Origin: Mesorhizobium sp. B2-1-1
Lineage (GTDB): Bacteria > Pseudomonadota > Alphaproteobacteria > Rhizobiales > Rhizobiaceae
NCBI RefSeq assembly: GCF_006442975.2
Contig: NZ_CP083954.1
Coordinates: 4,037,501 to 4,101,500 of the forward strand
Length of the DNA: 64,000 nt
Direction: 5' to 3'
Translations under genes and position numbers: made by a program
Notes under the pieces: model-generated
What the model saw: only the letters and a program-made list of their open reading frames with translations
The model's database searches: none
What the model was told of the DNA's origin: nothing
In this document: one piece after another, positions 46,526 through 57,737 of the stretch
Numbering within the stretch: position 1 is the first letter of the stretch
Layout of the letters: every line of letters starts with the position of its first letter

Positions 46526-47146
46526 TCAGCCTCCTTCAGCGATGCCGGCCTGCGCCCCGGCAATCAGCAAGTCGAGGCCGCTTTCGAACAGCGCCTCGTG
46601 ACCGCCCGCACGATAATCGGCCAGGGCCTGGCTGAGCAGCGGGTAACCGCTTGCCTTGGCATCGAGCGCTGCACCTCGACCCGGGCCGGCCGGATATTCT
46701 GCCTGTTCCTCGAGGACGCAGCCCACCGTGTAGCGCCCGACGATCATCAGCAACCGCATGGCCATGACGGAAGGCATGCCGGCCTCGCGCAGAAAAGTGA
46801 GCAACCGTTCGACATGTTCGAGATCGCCCGGATCGGCCTCGGTACCGGCATGGACGCGCGCACCGTCGCGATAGGCCATCAAGGCGCCGCGGAAGCTGCG
46901 GGCGTTGTTGCGTACGAATTCCTGCCAGCTCTCGCCCGGCAGCGGTACCTGATGTCCATGGCCGCGCCGCAGGATCTCCTCGTTCATTGCGTCGAGCAGG
47001 GCGCGCTTGTTCCTGAAATGCCAGTAGAGTGCCGGCTGCTGGACCTTGAGCCGCTGCGCCAGCAGCCGGGTCGAGAGCGCATCGATGCCGACGTCGTTCA
47101 ACAGCTCGAGCGCCTGCGCCACGATCAGCGCCTTGTCCAGCTTCAT
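46526..47146 (-). CDS. tetR: TetR-family repressor (TetR_C type)
   Basis: A 206-residue repressor. HTH at about residues 5-45 (KALIVAQALELLNDVGIDALSTRLLAQRLKVQQPALYWHFRNKRALLDAMNEEIL), close to tetracycline repressors including the WHFRNK segment, and a C-terminal TetR_C-like ligand domain. It is divergent from a TetA-type efflux gene with the double operator between them. The ligand may be tetracycline or another drug. The start at 47146 is chosen over 47152 (two ATGs). Confidence 0.92.
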   Translation of the reverse strand: MKLDKALIVAQALELLNDVGIDALSTRLLAQRLKVQQPALYWHFRNKRALLDAMNEEILRRGHGHQVPLPGESWQEFVRNNARSFRGALMAYRDGARVHAGTEADPGDLEHVERLLTFLREAGMPSVMAMRLLMIVGRYTVGCVLEEQAEYPAGPGRGAALDAKASGYPLLSQALADYRAGGHEALFESGLDLLIAGAQAGIAEGG

Positions 47147-47169
47147 ATGCACCTCGCTTGCCCAGCCAA

Positions 47170-47205
47170 TTTATCGGTGATAAACGCTACCTTATCACCG
47201 ATAAA
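47170..47205. promoter_or_regulatory. Double TetR operator
   Basis: TTTATCGGTGATAA (47170-47183) and its exact reverse complement (47192-47205), separated by 8 bp. Each half is itself close to palindromic (TTATC-GGT-GATAA), similar to tetO (TCTATCATTGATAG). It lies 24 bp from tetR and 21 bp from the efflux gene, so it covers both promoters. Confidence 0.9.
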
Positions 47206-47226
47206 CTTTAGGAAAGAAGCATCTCG

Positions 47227-48417
47227 ATGAAAAGGGCCTATCTCGTCGTGCTGACGGCAATGGCGCTGGACGCGGCCGGCATCGGGCTGATCATGCCGGT
47301 GCTGCCGGGGCTGTTGCGCGAGGTTGGCCATGTCGAGGACATTGGCTGGATTTTCGGCGCGTTCCTCGCCGCCTATGCCGCAATGCAGGTGCTGTTTTCG
47401 CCCCTGCTCGGCGCGTTGTCCGACCGCTACGGCCGCCGGCCGGTGCTGCTTCTGTCGCTTGCCGGGTCGATGCTGGATTATCTGTTCATGACCTTCGCGC
47501 CGTCGCTGCCGCTGCTGTTCGTCGGCCGACTGATCGCCGGCCTAACGGGCGCCAGCATGGCGGTGGCCTCCGCCTATATGGTCGACATCAGCAGCGAAGA
47601 GCGGCGCGCCCGCGCCTTCGGCCATCTGAGCGCCGCTTTTGGCGTCGGGTTCATCGCCGGTCCGGCGCTCGGCGGCCTGCTCGGCGATGTCTGGCTGCGC
47701 GCGCCGTTCCTGGCGGCGACAGGGTTCACCGGCATCAATCTGGTGCTGGCCTTCCTTCTGCTGCCGGAGCCGGAGCGGGTCGGCGGCACAGGCGAGCCGC
47801 TGTCGTTCAACCCGCTGGCGCCGCTGCGTTGGGCCCTGACTTTTCCGGCCCTCCTGCCGCTGCTCGGCGCCTTTGCCGTGCTCGGCCTTGTCGGCGAAGT
47901 CGGCGGCACCGTCTGGGTTCTCTACGTGCAGGACAAATTCCGCTGGAGCCTTTTCACTGTGGGCATCTCGCTGGCATTGTTCGGCCTCTTCCATGCCGGA
48001 GCCCAGGGTTTCGTCGCGGGACCGATCGCCGAGCGCTGGGGCGAAAGGCGAGCGCTCATGGTCGCCATCCTTGCCGACAGCACGGCCTATGTGTCGATCG
48101 CGCTGGCCTGGCAAGGCTGGATGGCGTTCGCGCTGTTGCCGCTTTTCTGTCTCGGCGGCATCGGAGCCCCGGCGCTGCAATCGTTGCTGACGTCACGTGT
48201 CGCGGCAGATCACCAGGGGCGATTGCAAGGTGTGCTCACCAGCATGACGAGCCTGGTCTCGGTGCTCGGACCACTCGTCATCGCCATGCTCTATTTTCGC
48301 ACTCGAATGGTCTTCCCAGGCATGGTGTGGGTCGCGGGCGCGACGCTCTATGTCCTCTGCCTGCCCCTGCTGCTCGCAACCGGATCGCCCACGGCCAAAC
48401 GGGAGGCGGCGGAGTGA
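47227..48417 (+). CDS. TetA-type MFS efflux transporter
   Basis: A 396-residue 12-helix protein. Motif A GALSDRYGRRPVLLLSLAGS after helix 2 and PVLPGLLREVGH in helix 1 are typical of TetA-class pumps; ASAYMVDISSEERRARAFGHLSAAFGVGFIAGPALGG is motif C of drug exporters. Divergent from TetR with two operators. The pair is likely a genuine drug-inducible efflux unit. The gene has no flanking mobile elements. Actual substrate requires testing. Confidence 0.92.
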   Translation: MKRAYLVVLTAMALDAAGIGLIMPVLPGLLREVGHVEDIGWIFGAFLAAYAAMQVLFSPLLGALSDRYGRRPVLLLSLAGSMLDYLFMTFAPSLPLLFVGRLIAGLTGASMAVASAYMVDISSEERRARAFGHLSAAFGVGFIAGPALGGLLGDVWLRAPFLAATGFTGINLVLAFLLLPEPERVGGTGEPLSFNPLAPLRWALTFPALLPLLGAFAVLGLVGEVGGTVWVLYVQDKFRWSLFTVGISLALFGLFHAGAQGFVAGPIAERWGERRALMVAILADSTAYVSIALAWQGWMAFALLPLFCLGGIGAPALQSLLTSRVAADHQGRLQGVLTSMTSLVSVLGPLVIAMLYFRTRMVFPGMVWVAGATLYVLCLPLLLATGSPTAKREAAE

Positions 48418-48441
48418 GGATAATAGTGGCCGGCGACAGGG

Positions 48442-49830
48442 TTATCCCTGCCCCATCCTGTTCCAGGCGTCCAGCCCGGCGATCTTATAGGCCTCGGCCA
48501 GCGTGGGATAGTTGAATGTATTGTTGACAAAGAAGTCGACCGTGCCACCCAGATTGATCACCGCCTGGCCGATGTGAATCAGTTCGGTGGCGCCCTCGCC
48601 GACGATATGCGCGCCGAGCAAGCGGCGTGTCTCGATCGAGAACAGAAGCTTCAGGAAGCCGGTGTTGACGCCCATGATGTGGCCCCGCGAGGTCTCGCGG
48701 AAACGGGCCACGCCAACCTCGTAGGCGGCGCCGCTCTCGCGCACCTGTTCCTCGGATTGGCCGACGGTGGAGATCTCGGGCACCGCGTAAATGCCATAAG
48801 GAAAGGTTTCCGGCGGCGGCGGCAATGTCACGCCGAAAGCATGGCACGCGGCTACCCGGCCCTGCTCCATCGAGGTGGAGGCCAGGCTCGGAAAGCCGAT
48901 CACGTCGCCGGCGGCGTAAATGTTGGGCACGCTGGTCTGGAAGGTGTGCGGATCGACCTTGATGCGTCCCCTGGAGTCAGCCTCGATGCCGACCGCATCG
49001 AGGCCGAGGCTACCGACATTGCCGGTGCGGCCCGCGGCGTAGAGCACGATCTCGGAACGTATGGTGCGCCCGTCGGCCAGCGTGACCTCTGCATGGTCGG
49101 GCCTGGAGGCAATCTCCTTCACGGCGCTTCCCAGCCGGATGGTCATGCCGCGGTCGCGCATCTGGTGGATGAAGTCGTCGACGATCTCGCGGTCGACGAA
49201 ATCGAGGATCGTGTTGCGCGGCTCGACCAGCGTCACCGGCACGTCGAGTGCCGAAAAGATCGTCGCGTATTCGACGCCGATGACCCCGGCGCCGATGACC
49301 GTCAGCGTGCGCGGCAAGCGGTCGAGCTCGAGCATTTCGTCACTGTCGAACACGCGGCTCTTGTCGAACGGCACGTCGCCCGGCCGGTGCGGCCTGGTGC
49401 CGACGGCGATCAGCGCATTGGCGAAGCCGACCTCGCTGTAGTCGCCATTGTCCGATGTCAGGCTGACCCTGTTGGGCCCGAGAAATTTCACCGCGGCGCG
49501 GGAGCTCTTGACCGTGTTGCGCATGAACTGGTGCTGCAGCACCTCGACCTCGTGGTCGAGCGTCTTGTGCAGGCGCTCGACCAAGTCTCCGACCGAGATG
49601 TCCTGCTTAACCCGATAGCCGCGCCCATAGAAGCCGCGCTCACGCCAGCCCGAGAGATTGAGCACGGTTTCGCGCAGCGTCTTCGACGGAATGGTGCCCG
49701 TGTGCACGGAAACGCCGCCCAGGCGCCGCCCCCTGTCGACGACCAGTACCGATTTGCCGAGTTTGGCCGATTGTACAGCGGCACGACGGCCGGAAGGGCC
49801 GCTGCCAATGACCAGCATGTCGTAATCCAT
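48442..49830 (-). CDS. sthA: Soluble pyridine nucleotide transhydrogenase-like flavoprotein
   Basis: A 462-residue two-Rossmann FAD enzyme that transfers hydride between NAD(H) and NADP(H). N-terminal MLVIGSGPSGRRAAVQSAKLG is the FAD motif, TLTVIGAGVIGVEYATIFSALD the NAD motif. GGVSVHTGTIPSK replaces the CXXXXC active-site disulfide of lipoamide dehydrogenases with V and T, so disulfide chemistry is lost, in keeping with SthA. Also typical is IYAAGDVIGFPSLASTSMEQGR. Confidence 0.93.
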   Translation of the reverse strand: MDYDMLVIGSGPSGRRAAVQSAKLGKSVLVVDRGRRLGGVSVHTGTIPSKTLRETVLNLSGWRERGFYGRGYRVKQDISVGDLVERLHKTLDHEVEVLQHQFMRNTVKSSRAAVKFLGPNRVSLTSDNGDYSEVGFANALIAVGTRPHRPGDVPFDKSRVFDSDEMLELDRLPRTLTVIGAGVIGVEYATIFSALDVPVTLVEPRNTILDFVDREIVDDFIHQMRDRGMTIRLGSAVKEIASRPDHAEVTLADGRTIRSEIVLYAAGRTGNVGSLGLDAVGIEADSRGRIKVDPHTFQTSVPNIYAAGDVIGFPSLASTSMEQGRVAACHAFGVTLPPPPETFPYGIYAVPEISTVGQSEEQVRESGAAYEVGVARFRETSRGHIMGVNTGFLKLLFSIETRRLLGAHIVGEGATELIHIGQAVINLGGTVDFFVNNTFNYPTLAEAYKIAGLDAWNRMGQG

Positions 49831-50031
49831 CCTGCCCGTCCCTGCCCCTTGGCGCTTTTGGTGCGCCGCAACAAGCTAACGCCATGTCAGGCGCGAATTC
49901 AACCGGCCCGCCGGCCGCTTCCCCCGCCTTGCGCACCGGGAAAGGCTCGATCTTGATTCCGCCATCAGCCTTTACCATTTTCCCAGCAGGTGGGGCGCAG
50001 GCTAAGCAGGCCCCTGTTACGAGGAAATTAC

Positions 50032-50502
50032 ATGAACGCTCGCGTTCTCGACGGTGAAATCATCAATACCAGGCTCGACGACGTGAGGGCCTATGAAGGC
50101 GTACGCACGCGGCGTGTCCTGGCGGTCATGATCGACTATGTCATTGTCGCGCTGCTCATCATCCCTGTCGCCATATTAGTGTTCTTCCTCGGGCTTTTGA
50201 CCCTCGGCCTTGGCTGGATGCTGTTCGGCGTCCTGGTCCCGGCCGTCGCGATTCTCTACATCTGGAACACGCTTGGCAGCGCCAACCAGGCGACCACGGG
50301 CATGAAGATGATGGGCATCCGGCTCGATCGGCTCGACGGCAGGCCGATCGACGGGCTCACGGCAGTGGTCCATTCGGTGCTGTTCTGGGCCGGCAACGTC
50401 ATCCTGTCGCCGCTGGTGCTGCTGGTGACGCTGTTTTCCGATCGCAAGCGCACGCTGCACGACCTGCTGCTCGGCACGGTGGTCAGCCGCACCGGCCGCT
50501 GA
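50032..50502 (+). CDS. RDD family membrane protein
   Basis: A 156-residue protein with two to three helices: GVRTRRVLAVMIDYVIVALLIIP (RDD-type R-A-IDY), a glycine-rich helix pair, and TTGMKMMGIRLDRLDGR followed by a C-terminal helix and SDRKRTLHDLLLGTVV. GAGGA before the ATG supports the start at 50032. RDD proteins are poorly understood; some act in transport or antiport. Confidence 0.85.
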   Translation: MNARVLDGEIINTRLDDVRAYEGVRTRRVLAVMIDYVIVALLIIPVAILVFFLGLLTLGLGWMLFGVLVPAVAILYIWNTLGSANQATTGMKMMGIRLDRLDGRPIDGLTAVVHSVLFWAGNVILSPLVLLVTLFSDRKRTLHDLLLGTVVSRTGR

Positions 50503-50640
50503 GGCGCATTTTCGCAGGCATCGCCGCGGCGTCGGCACAAATGTGAAGGCGTCCGCATGGCCACGCCTTCACAATCCTGTTGAATTTTTCGCTTTCCGCG
50601 CCAAAGGTAGAGCGATTCGAAGGAGTGTTTCCGAGACTCG

Positions 50641-51405
50641 ATGACGCAGCACCCGACCCAGTCGCCGCAGTTCTTCCTGACCGCGCCGTCGCCGTGCCCC
50701 TATCTCGACGGCCAGTTCGAGCGCAAGGTGTTCACGCATCTGGTCGGCGACAAGGCGTCAGAGATGAATGATCTCCTGACCCAAGGCGGGTTCCGCCGCT
50801 CCCAGAACATCGCCTACAGGCCGGCCTGCGAAACCTGCCGCGCCTGCGTCTCCGTGCGCATCCTGGCGCAGGAATTCGTCGCCAGCCGCAACATGAAGCG
50901 CGTGCTGCAGCACAATTCCGATCTCGTCGGCGCCATGCACAATGCCGAGCCCTCGACCGAACAATATTCGCTGTTCCGCAGCTATCTCGATGCCCGCCAC
51001 CGCCGCGGCGGCATGTCGGACATGACGGTTCTGGACTACGCCATGATGGTCGAGGACACCCATGTCGACACCAAGGTCATCGAATATCGCCGGCGCGGGC
51101 CCGATACTTTCATCACCGGCAAGGGACAGGGCGAGCTGATCGCGGTGGCGCTCACCGACAAGATGGCCGACGGCCTGTCGATGGTGTATTCCTACTTCAA
51201 TCCCGACTTCGAGGAGCGGTCTCTCGGCACGTTCATGATCCTCGATCACATCGCTCGCGCCAGGGCGATGGGGCTGCCCCATGTCTACCTGGGATACTGG
51301 GTCAACGGCTCGCGCAAGATGAATTATAAGATGCGCTTCATGCCGCAGGAGCATCTCGGCCCGAAGGGCTGGGAGCGCTACACCAACGAAGCGGTCTCAC
51401 GCTGA
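50641..51405 (+). CDS. bpt: Aspartate/glutamate leucyltransferase Bpt
   Basis: Transfers leucine from tRNA to N-terminal Asp or Glu, marking proteins for ClpS/ClpAP. The 254-residue protein has the N-terminal Cys-containing region ([28 protein letters not shown]), matching the ATE/Bpt family, and the GNAT-like C-terminal part ([51 protein letters not shown]). ATG 50641 is the start. Confidence 0.95.
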   Translation: MTQHPTQSPQFFLTAPSPCPYLDGQFERKVFTHLVGDKASEMNDLLTQGGFRRSQNIAYRPACETCRACVSVRILAQEFVASRNMKRVLQHNSDLVGAMHNAEPSTEQYSLFRSYLDARHRRGGMSDMTVLDYAMMVEDTHVDTKVIEYRRRGPDTFITGKGQGELIAVALTDKMADGLSMVYSYFNPDFEERSLGTFMILDHIARARAMGLPHVYLGYWVNGSRKMNYKMRFMPQEHLGPKGWERYTNEAVSR

Positions 51406-51531
51406 GTTTTTCCAAGATCCACGTTTGACTGTTTCAACGCAGGGGATGCTGGTCTTTCAGCCGCTTGGCGGGAGAGTGCGTCATTGCGCCGATCGGCTGT
51501 CCCATCTGTATTTCATTACGAAAGTTTGCAA

Positions 51532-52428
51532 ATGACGTCCCACAGCGACCACCAGAAGGGCCTTCTGATAACCGCCATTGGCGGCCTGACGCTGACCCTC
51601 GACATTCCGCTGATCCGCCTCGCCGATGGCGGCGCATGGACGATCCTGCTCTTGCGCGGGGCCGCCACCTTCATCGCCGCAATGATCATCTGGGCTGTCT
51701 GGCGGGCGCTGAGCCGAAACGCGCCCGAGCTCATTCCAGGCTGGTCGGGACTTGCGGCCGCGATATGCTACGGGCTGACCTCGATCACGTTCGTCACCGC
51801 CGTCTTCTACACCTCGACCGCCGACCTGGTGTTCATCCTGGCCTTCAACACGGTGTTCGCTGCGCTCTTGTCCTGGTTGTTTCTCCAGGAAAAGCCGCGG
51901 GCGGTGACGCTCGCGGCGATGCTGGTCATGATCCTCGGCGTGCTGGTAATCGTCGGCGGATCTGTCGGCACCGGACACCTGTTCGGCAATTTCATGGCGC
52001 TGTGTTCGGCCTTCTTCATTTCCGTGGCCATCACCATTTCGCGGGCCAGCGGCAAGGACATGGGCTTCACGGCGCTCGTCGGGGTGGTTCCGTCGCTCGT
52101 GCTGGCGGCCTTCATGGTGTCAGGTGAAGGCATCCATGTGAGCGCGCCCTGGTGGATCATCTTTAATGGCGCCGTGATCATGCCGATTTCGTTCTTCTGC
52201 CTGGCGGCCGGCCCCAAATACATCTCCGGACCGGAAGTGGCGATGTTCTACCTTCTGGAGACCGTGCTGGCACCGGTGTGGGTATGGCTGATCTTTTCCG
52301 AAACGCCGTCACGCAACAGCCTGATCGGCGGCGCGATCCTGATCGTCACATTGGTGGTCCATTCGGTGTGGCAGTTGCATGACGGACGCAGGCGCCGCGC
52401 CGCCCTTGCGGTGCGTCATCCGGCCTGA
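51532..52428 (+). CDS. EamA-family (DMT) transporter
   Basis: A 298-residue protein with ten helices as two EamA repeats (residues 8-140 and 152-285). Family blocks: ATFIAAMIIWAVWRAL, FILAFNTVFAALLSWLFLQEKPRAVTLAAM near the end of repeat 1 and SGPEVAMFYLLETVLAPVWVWLIFSETPSRN near the end of repeat 2. The start at 51532 lies just after CAAA; no strong ribosome binding site is visible. Substrate unknown. The stop overlaps the 3' end of the opposite-strand AI-2E-type gene by 13 bp. Confidence 0.9.
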   Translation: MTSHSDHQKGLLITAIGGLTLTLDIPLIRLADGGAWTILLLRGAATFIAAMIIWAVWRALSRNAPELIPGWSGLAAAICYGLTSITFVTAVFYTSTADLVFILAFNTVFAALLSWLFLQEKPRAVTLAAMLVMILGVLVIVGGSVGTGHLFGNFMALCSAFFISVAITISRASGKDMGFTALVGVVPSLVLAAFMVSGEGIHVSAPWWIIFNGAVIMPISFFCLAAGPKYISGPEVAMFYLLETVLAPVWVWLIFSETPSRNSLIGGAILIVTLVVHSVWQLHDGRRRRAALAVRHPA

Positions 52429-53615
52429 ATCTTCTTCGCCTCGCCGTCGATCTCGATCAGCGACGGCGAGCCTTCCTGTTCAGGGGAAGCAGGCATCTCG
52501 TCCATCATTTCCACCTCGCGCAGCCATTCGCGCCAGATCGCCACCAGCAGTGCCATCAGCACCGGGCCGATGAACAGGCCGAGAAAGCCCATCGTCTTGA
52601 CGCCGCCGATCAGGCCGAAAAAGGTCGGCAGGAAGGGCAGTTTTATCGGCCCGCCGACGAGCTTCGGTCGCAAGGTCTTGTCGACGATGAACAGTTCGAC
52701 CGTCCCCCAGATGAACAAAGCCAGGCCGGCCACCGGTGAGCCGCTGGCAGCGAGATAGATCGAAACCAGCGTGAAGGACAGCGGTGCCCCGCCGGGAATC
52801 AGCGCCATGACCCCGGTGAGCGCGCCAAGCGTCACGGGCGACGGCACGCCGGCCAGCCAGTAGGCGATGCCGAGCACCAATCCCTCGCCGATGGCGATGA
52901 CGGTCATGCCGGTCACGGTCGAGGAAATGGTCGCCGGCACGACCCGCGAGATGCGCTCCCACCTCGTCGGCAGGATGCGCTCGCCCAGGCGATCGACCTG
53001 GCCCGCGAAATGCTCGCCGTCGCGATAGGCGAAGAACAGCGCGATCATCATGAACAAAAGCGTCAAAAGCAGGCCGAAGGCGCTGCCGCCAGCGGCAAGG
53101 ACGCCGCGATAGATGCTGCCGATATTGGCGCCGCTGACCAGTTGGATCAGTTCGCCGATGCCGCCGGGATGGCCGAGATTGGTCGTCCATTGCTGGTTCA
53201 GCCATTCTCCTACGATAGGCAGCGTGGCGATCCAGTGCGGTGTCGGGGCGCCGTGCCGGTTGGTCTCGATCGCCCAGCCGACCCATTCGCGCACCTCGTT
53301 GATGGCGTAGGTGCCCGCGAGCGCGATCGGTATGACCAGGAAGGCAAGGATGAACAATATGGCGAAGGTGGCGGCGATGGTGCGGTTGCCGCCGACACCG
53401 GCCAAAAGCCGCCGGTAAAGCGGCCAGCTTGCGAAGGCGATGACCAGCGCGGCCAGCACCGGGAACAGGAAGCCGTGGAAGAAATAGACGCCGGCGGCAA
53501 CGATCAGCACCAGCAGCCAGCGCGCCGCCGAGAGCGGTGGGATGACGGCGGCTCTGAGCGGCGTCGACAGACCGAACAGGCGCTGCCCCGGTTTCTGGAT
53601 TTTCGCTTCCTTCAA
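52416..53615 (-). CDS. AI-2E/PerM-family transporter
   Basis: A 399-residue membrane protein with seven to eight helices, the large loop between helices 3 and 4 (EWLNQQWTTNLGHPGGIGELIQ) and the C-terminal LTGVMALIPGGAPLSFTLV...FLPTFFGLIGGVKTMGFLGLFIGPVLMALL blocks of the AI-2E/PerM family. Despite the name, most members are not proven autoinducer carriers. The C-terminal 60 residues are an acidic cytoplasmic tail. Convergent overlap with the EamA gene by 13 bp. Confidence 0.88.
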   Translation of the reverse strand: MKEAKIQKPGQRLFGLSTPLRAAVIPPLSAARWLLVLIVAAGVYFFHGFLFPVLAALVIAFASWPLYRRLLAGVGGNRTIAATFAILFILAFLVIPIALAGTYAINEVREWVGWAIETNRHGAPTPHWIATLPIVGEWLNQQWTTNLGHPGGIGELIQLVSGANIGSIYRGVLAAGGSAFGLLLTLLFMMIALFFAYRDGEHFAGQVDRLGERILPTRWERISRVVPATISSTVTGMTVIAIGEGLVLGIAYWLAGVPSPVTLGALTGVMALIPGGAPLSFTLVSIYLAASGSPVAGLALFIWGTVELFIVDKTLRPKLVGGPIKLPFLPTFFGLIGGVKTMGFLGLFIGPVLMALLVAIWREWLREVEMMDEMPASPEQEGSPSLIEIDGEAKKIQAG

Positions 53616-53705
53616 ACGCTCGTCTCTCCCCGGCCATCCCGCGGCTTATGCTCTGACATAGTGCAGCAATCGTGACGATAGTTCAAAAGGTGATGGTGAA
53701 GCTGC

Positions 53706-53751
53706 GGATCTCCCCCTCGAGGGGGAGATGGCCGGCAGGCCAGAGGGGGTA
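53706..53751 (+). repeat. Rhizobial palindromic repeat, unit 3
   Basis: ATCTCCCCCTCGAGGGGGAGAT hairpin then GGCCGGCAGGCCAGAGGGGG, the same element as at 19881 with a shorter loop. It starts 91 bp upstream of the AI-2E gene. Confidence 0.85.
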
Positions 53752-53811
53752 GCCGCGCGTAAGGCGCTAGCATTCTTTGTTCAAAGCAATGAGGTTGCGT
53801 CCAGTCGAACC

Positions 53812-53858
53812 GACCCCCTCTGTCGACTTCGGCGGCATCTCCCCCTCGAGGGGGGAGA
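53812..53858 (-). repeat. Rhizobial palindromic repeat, unit 4 (inverted)
   Basis: Inverted copy of unit 3 with CATCTCCCCCTCGAGGGGGGAGAT, ending one base before the stop codon of parC (53859-53861). Units 3 and 4 flank a 60-bp spacer, the same design as the pair at 19.9-20.1 kb. It may serve as the parC transcript end. Confidence 0.85.
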
Positions 53859-56111
<2,253 letters not shown>

Positions 56112-56423
56112 GGGCTGGAACTAGCCGAGCGGGTGATTCGCGGCAAGAGGGCAAGCCTTGAAGTGGGTGCATGCCCTGCCCTGCAACACGAAGTCCCAGG
56201 CAAGCCCGCCAGCCAACATCAATCCGTTACATGCCGTCTCTATTGCGAAGCGCGACGACGCTCGGCGGCCCGGTCTCCAGCATGTTCGGATCGGGTTTGC
56301 CTTTCGCCGCGATTTTTGACCATTGTGGCGGGATGCGCCTTTTTCCCGTCCAGTTCGTCACTGAAGGGTGATGGCGCCAAAAATTGAAAAATAATTTTCA
56401 GGACACTCTCAGGGGCATTCGCG
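56112..56423. other. Divergent regulatory spacer between parC and a secreted protein gene
   Basis: 312 bp with no recognisable gene. It contains TGAAAAATAATTTTCA at 56385-56400, whose 6-bp arms TGAAAA and TTTTCA pair perfectly, next to the ribosome binding site of the plus-strand gene. The role of this dyad is unknown. Confidence 0.55.
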
Positions 56424-57614
56424 ATGACAATCAAACGCTCGACTCTCAGGAAACTCGCCTTTTCGACCTTCTTGCTCACATTGCCGCTGAACGCGGCGCT
56501 CGCCCAGGACACCGCGGTCGCCGACCGGCTGAAGAGGGCGCTTGCCGCGCAGGGCGTCGATATTTCCTGGACCGGCGTGACCGGCGACAACGCCAGCATG
56601 GTGTTGCAGGGCGTATCCATCAAACCGGGCGCGGAAAAAGAAGCCCTTGCGATCGGCGACGTCAAACTCGAAGGCGTGACCGAAGCCAATGGCGGCTATG
56701 ATATCGCAACCGTGTCGACCTCGGCATTCGAACATAGCAAGGACGGCGTCACCCTCAATTTAAGCCCCCTCGTCATCCACGACATGATGGTTCCGGCCAG
56801 CGGCGCCAGCGGCCCGCTGGGCTCGCTGATGATGTACAAGTCCGCCGAACTCTCGAACATGAGGGTCAAGATCGCCGACAAGACCGCTTTCTCGATGGAC
56901 GGGCTTGCCATCGAAATCACGCCGCCGGCCGACGGCCAAGCGATGAAATTCACCGGCACCACCGAGAAGTTCAATGCCGACCTGACGCTGGTCGAGGATC
57001 CCAAATCGAAGGAAGTCATCAACGCACTCGGCTACCAGAACATTGCGGGCAATTTCGAGATGGCCGGCACCTGGCAGCCCACGGACGGCAAGATGGAGCT
57101 GTCGAAATACAACATTTCGGTCGAGAATGCCGGCACGCTCGGCATGACCTTCGATCTCGGCGGCTACACGCTCGACTTCATCAAGTCGCTGCAGGAAATG
57201 CAGAAGAAGATGGCCGCGCAGCCCGAAGGGGCCGACAACTCGGCGCAAGGCATGGCCATGCTCGGCCTGTTGCAGCAGCTTTCCTTCAACAGCGCCTCGA
57301 TCCGTTTCGACGACGATTCGCTGACGGGCAAGGTGCTGGACTATGTCGGCAAGCAGCAAGGCATGTCGGGCAAGGATATCGCCAACCAGGCCAAGGCGAT
57401 CGTGCCGTTCGGCATGGCGCAGCTCAACAATCCGGAGCTGACGGCGCAGGTAACGGCGGCGGTCGGCAAATATCTCGACGATCCGAAGAGCCTCGAAATC
57501 TCGGCTAAGCCGCCGGCGTCGGTGCCGTTCGCACTGATCATGGCGGGCGCCATGTCCAATCCGACCGACCTGCCGAAGACGCTCGGCGTCACCGTCAAGG
57601 CCAACGAAGACTGA
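56424..57614 (+). CDS. Exported hypothetical protein
   Basis: A 396-residue protein with a signal peptide (AFSTFLLTLPLNAALAQ). The mature part is rich in beta-strand-like alternating stretches (GVTLNLSPLVIHDMMV, MRVKIADKTAFSMDGLAIEITPP, MELSKYNISVENAGTLGMTFDLGGYTLDFI) with little membrane character. It may be related to AsmA- or DUF-type lipid-linked proteins, but I recognise no family. A strong terminator follows, so it is monocistronic. Confidence 0.75.
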   Translation: MTIKRSTLRKLAFSTFLLTLPLNAALAQDTAVADRLKRALAAQGVDISWTGVTGDNASMVLQGVSIKPGAEKEALAIGDVKLEGVTEANGGYDIATVSTSAFEHSKDGVTLNLSPLVIHDMMVPASGASGPLGSLMMYKSAELSNMRVKIADKTAFSMDGLAIEITPPADGQAMKFTGTTEKFNADLTLVEDPKSKEVINALGYQNIAGNFEMAGTWQPTDGKMELSKYNISVENAGTLGMTFDLGGYTLDFIKSLQEMQKKMAAQPEGADNSAQGMAMLGLLQQLSFNSASIRFDDDSLTGKVLDYVGKQQGMSGKDIANQAKAIVPFGMAQLNNPELTAQVTAAVGKYLDDPKSLEISAKPPASVPFALIMAGAMSNPTDLPKTLGVTVKANED

Positions 57615-57645
57615 TCGAAGCGACCTCGACTTGCTTCAAGATACG

Positions 57646-57673
57646 AAAAGCCCGGCAGCGATGCCGGGCTTTT
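57646..57673 (+). terminator. Rho-independent terminator
   Basis: Stem AAAAGCCCGGC (approx. 57646-57656) and GCCGGGCTTTT (57663-57673) with loop AGCGAT, about 32 bp past the stop. Lies between convergent genes and may serve aspS from the other side. Confidence 0.92.
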
Positions 57674-57737
57674 GTCTGCGATTCTCAATCGAACGAGTCA
57701 CTTCGGAGGCTTCTTTAAAGCGCCGTCCGAAGCGCCA

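Noticed and set aside
47227..48417. Acquired tetracycline-resistance element
   Set aside because: The TetR/TetA pair lacks flanking insertion sequences, integrase or inverted repeats and its base usage looks like its neighbours, so it is treated as chromosomal efflux.
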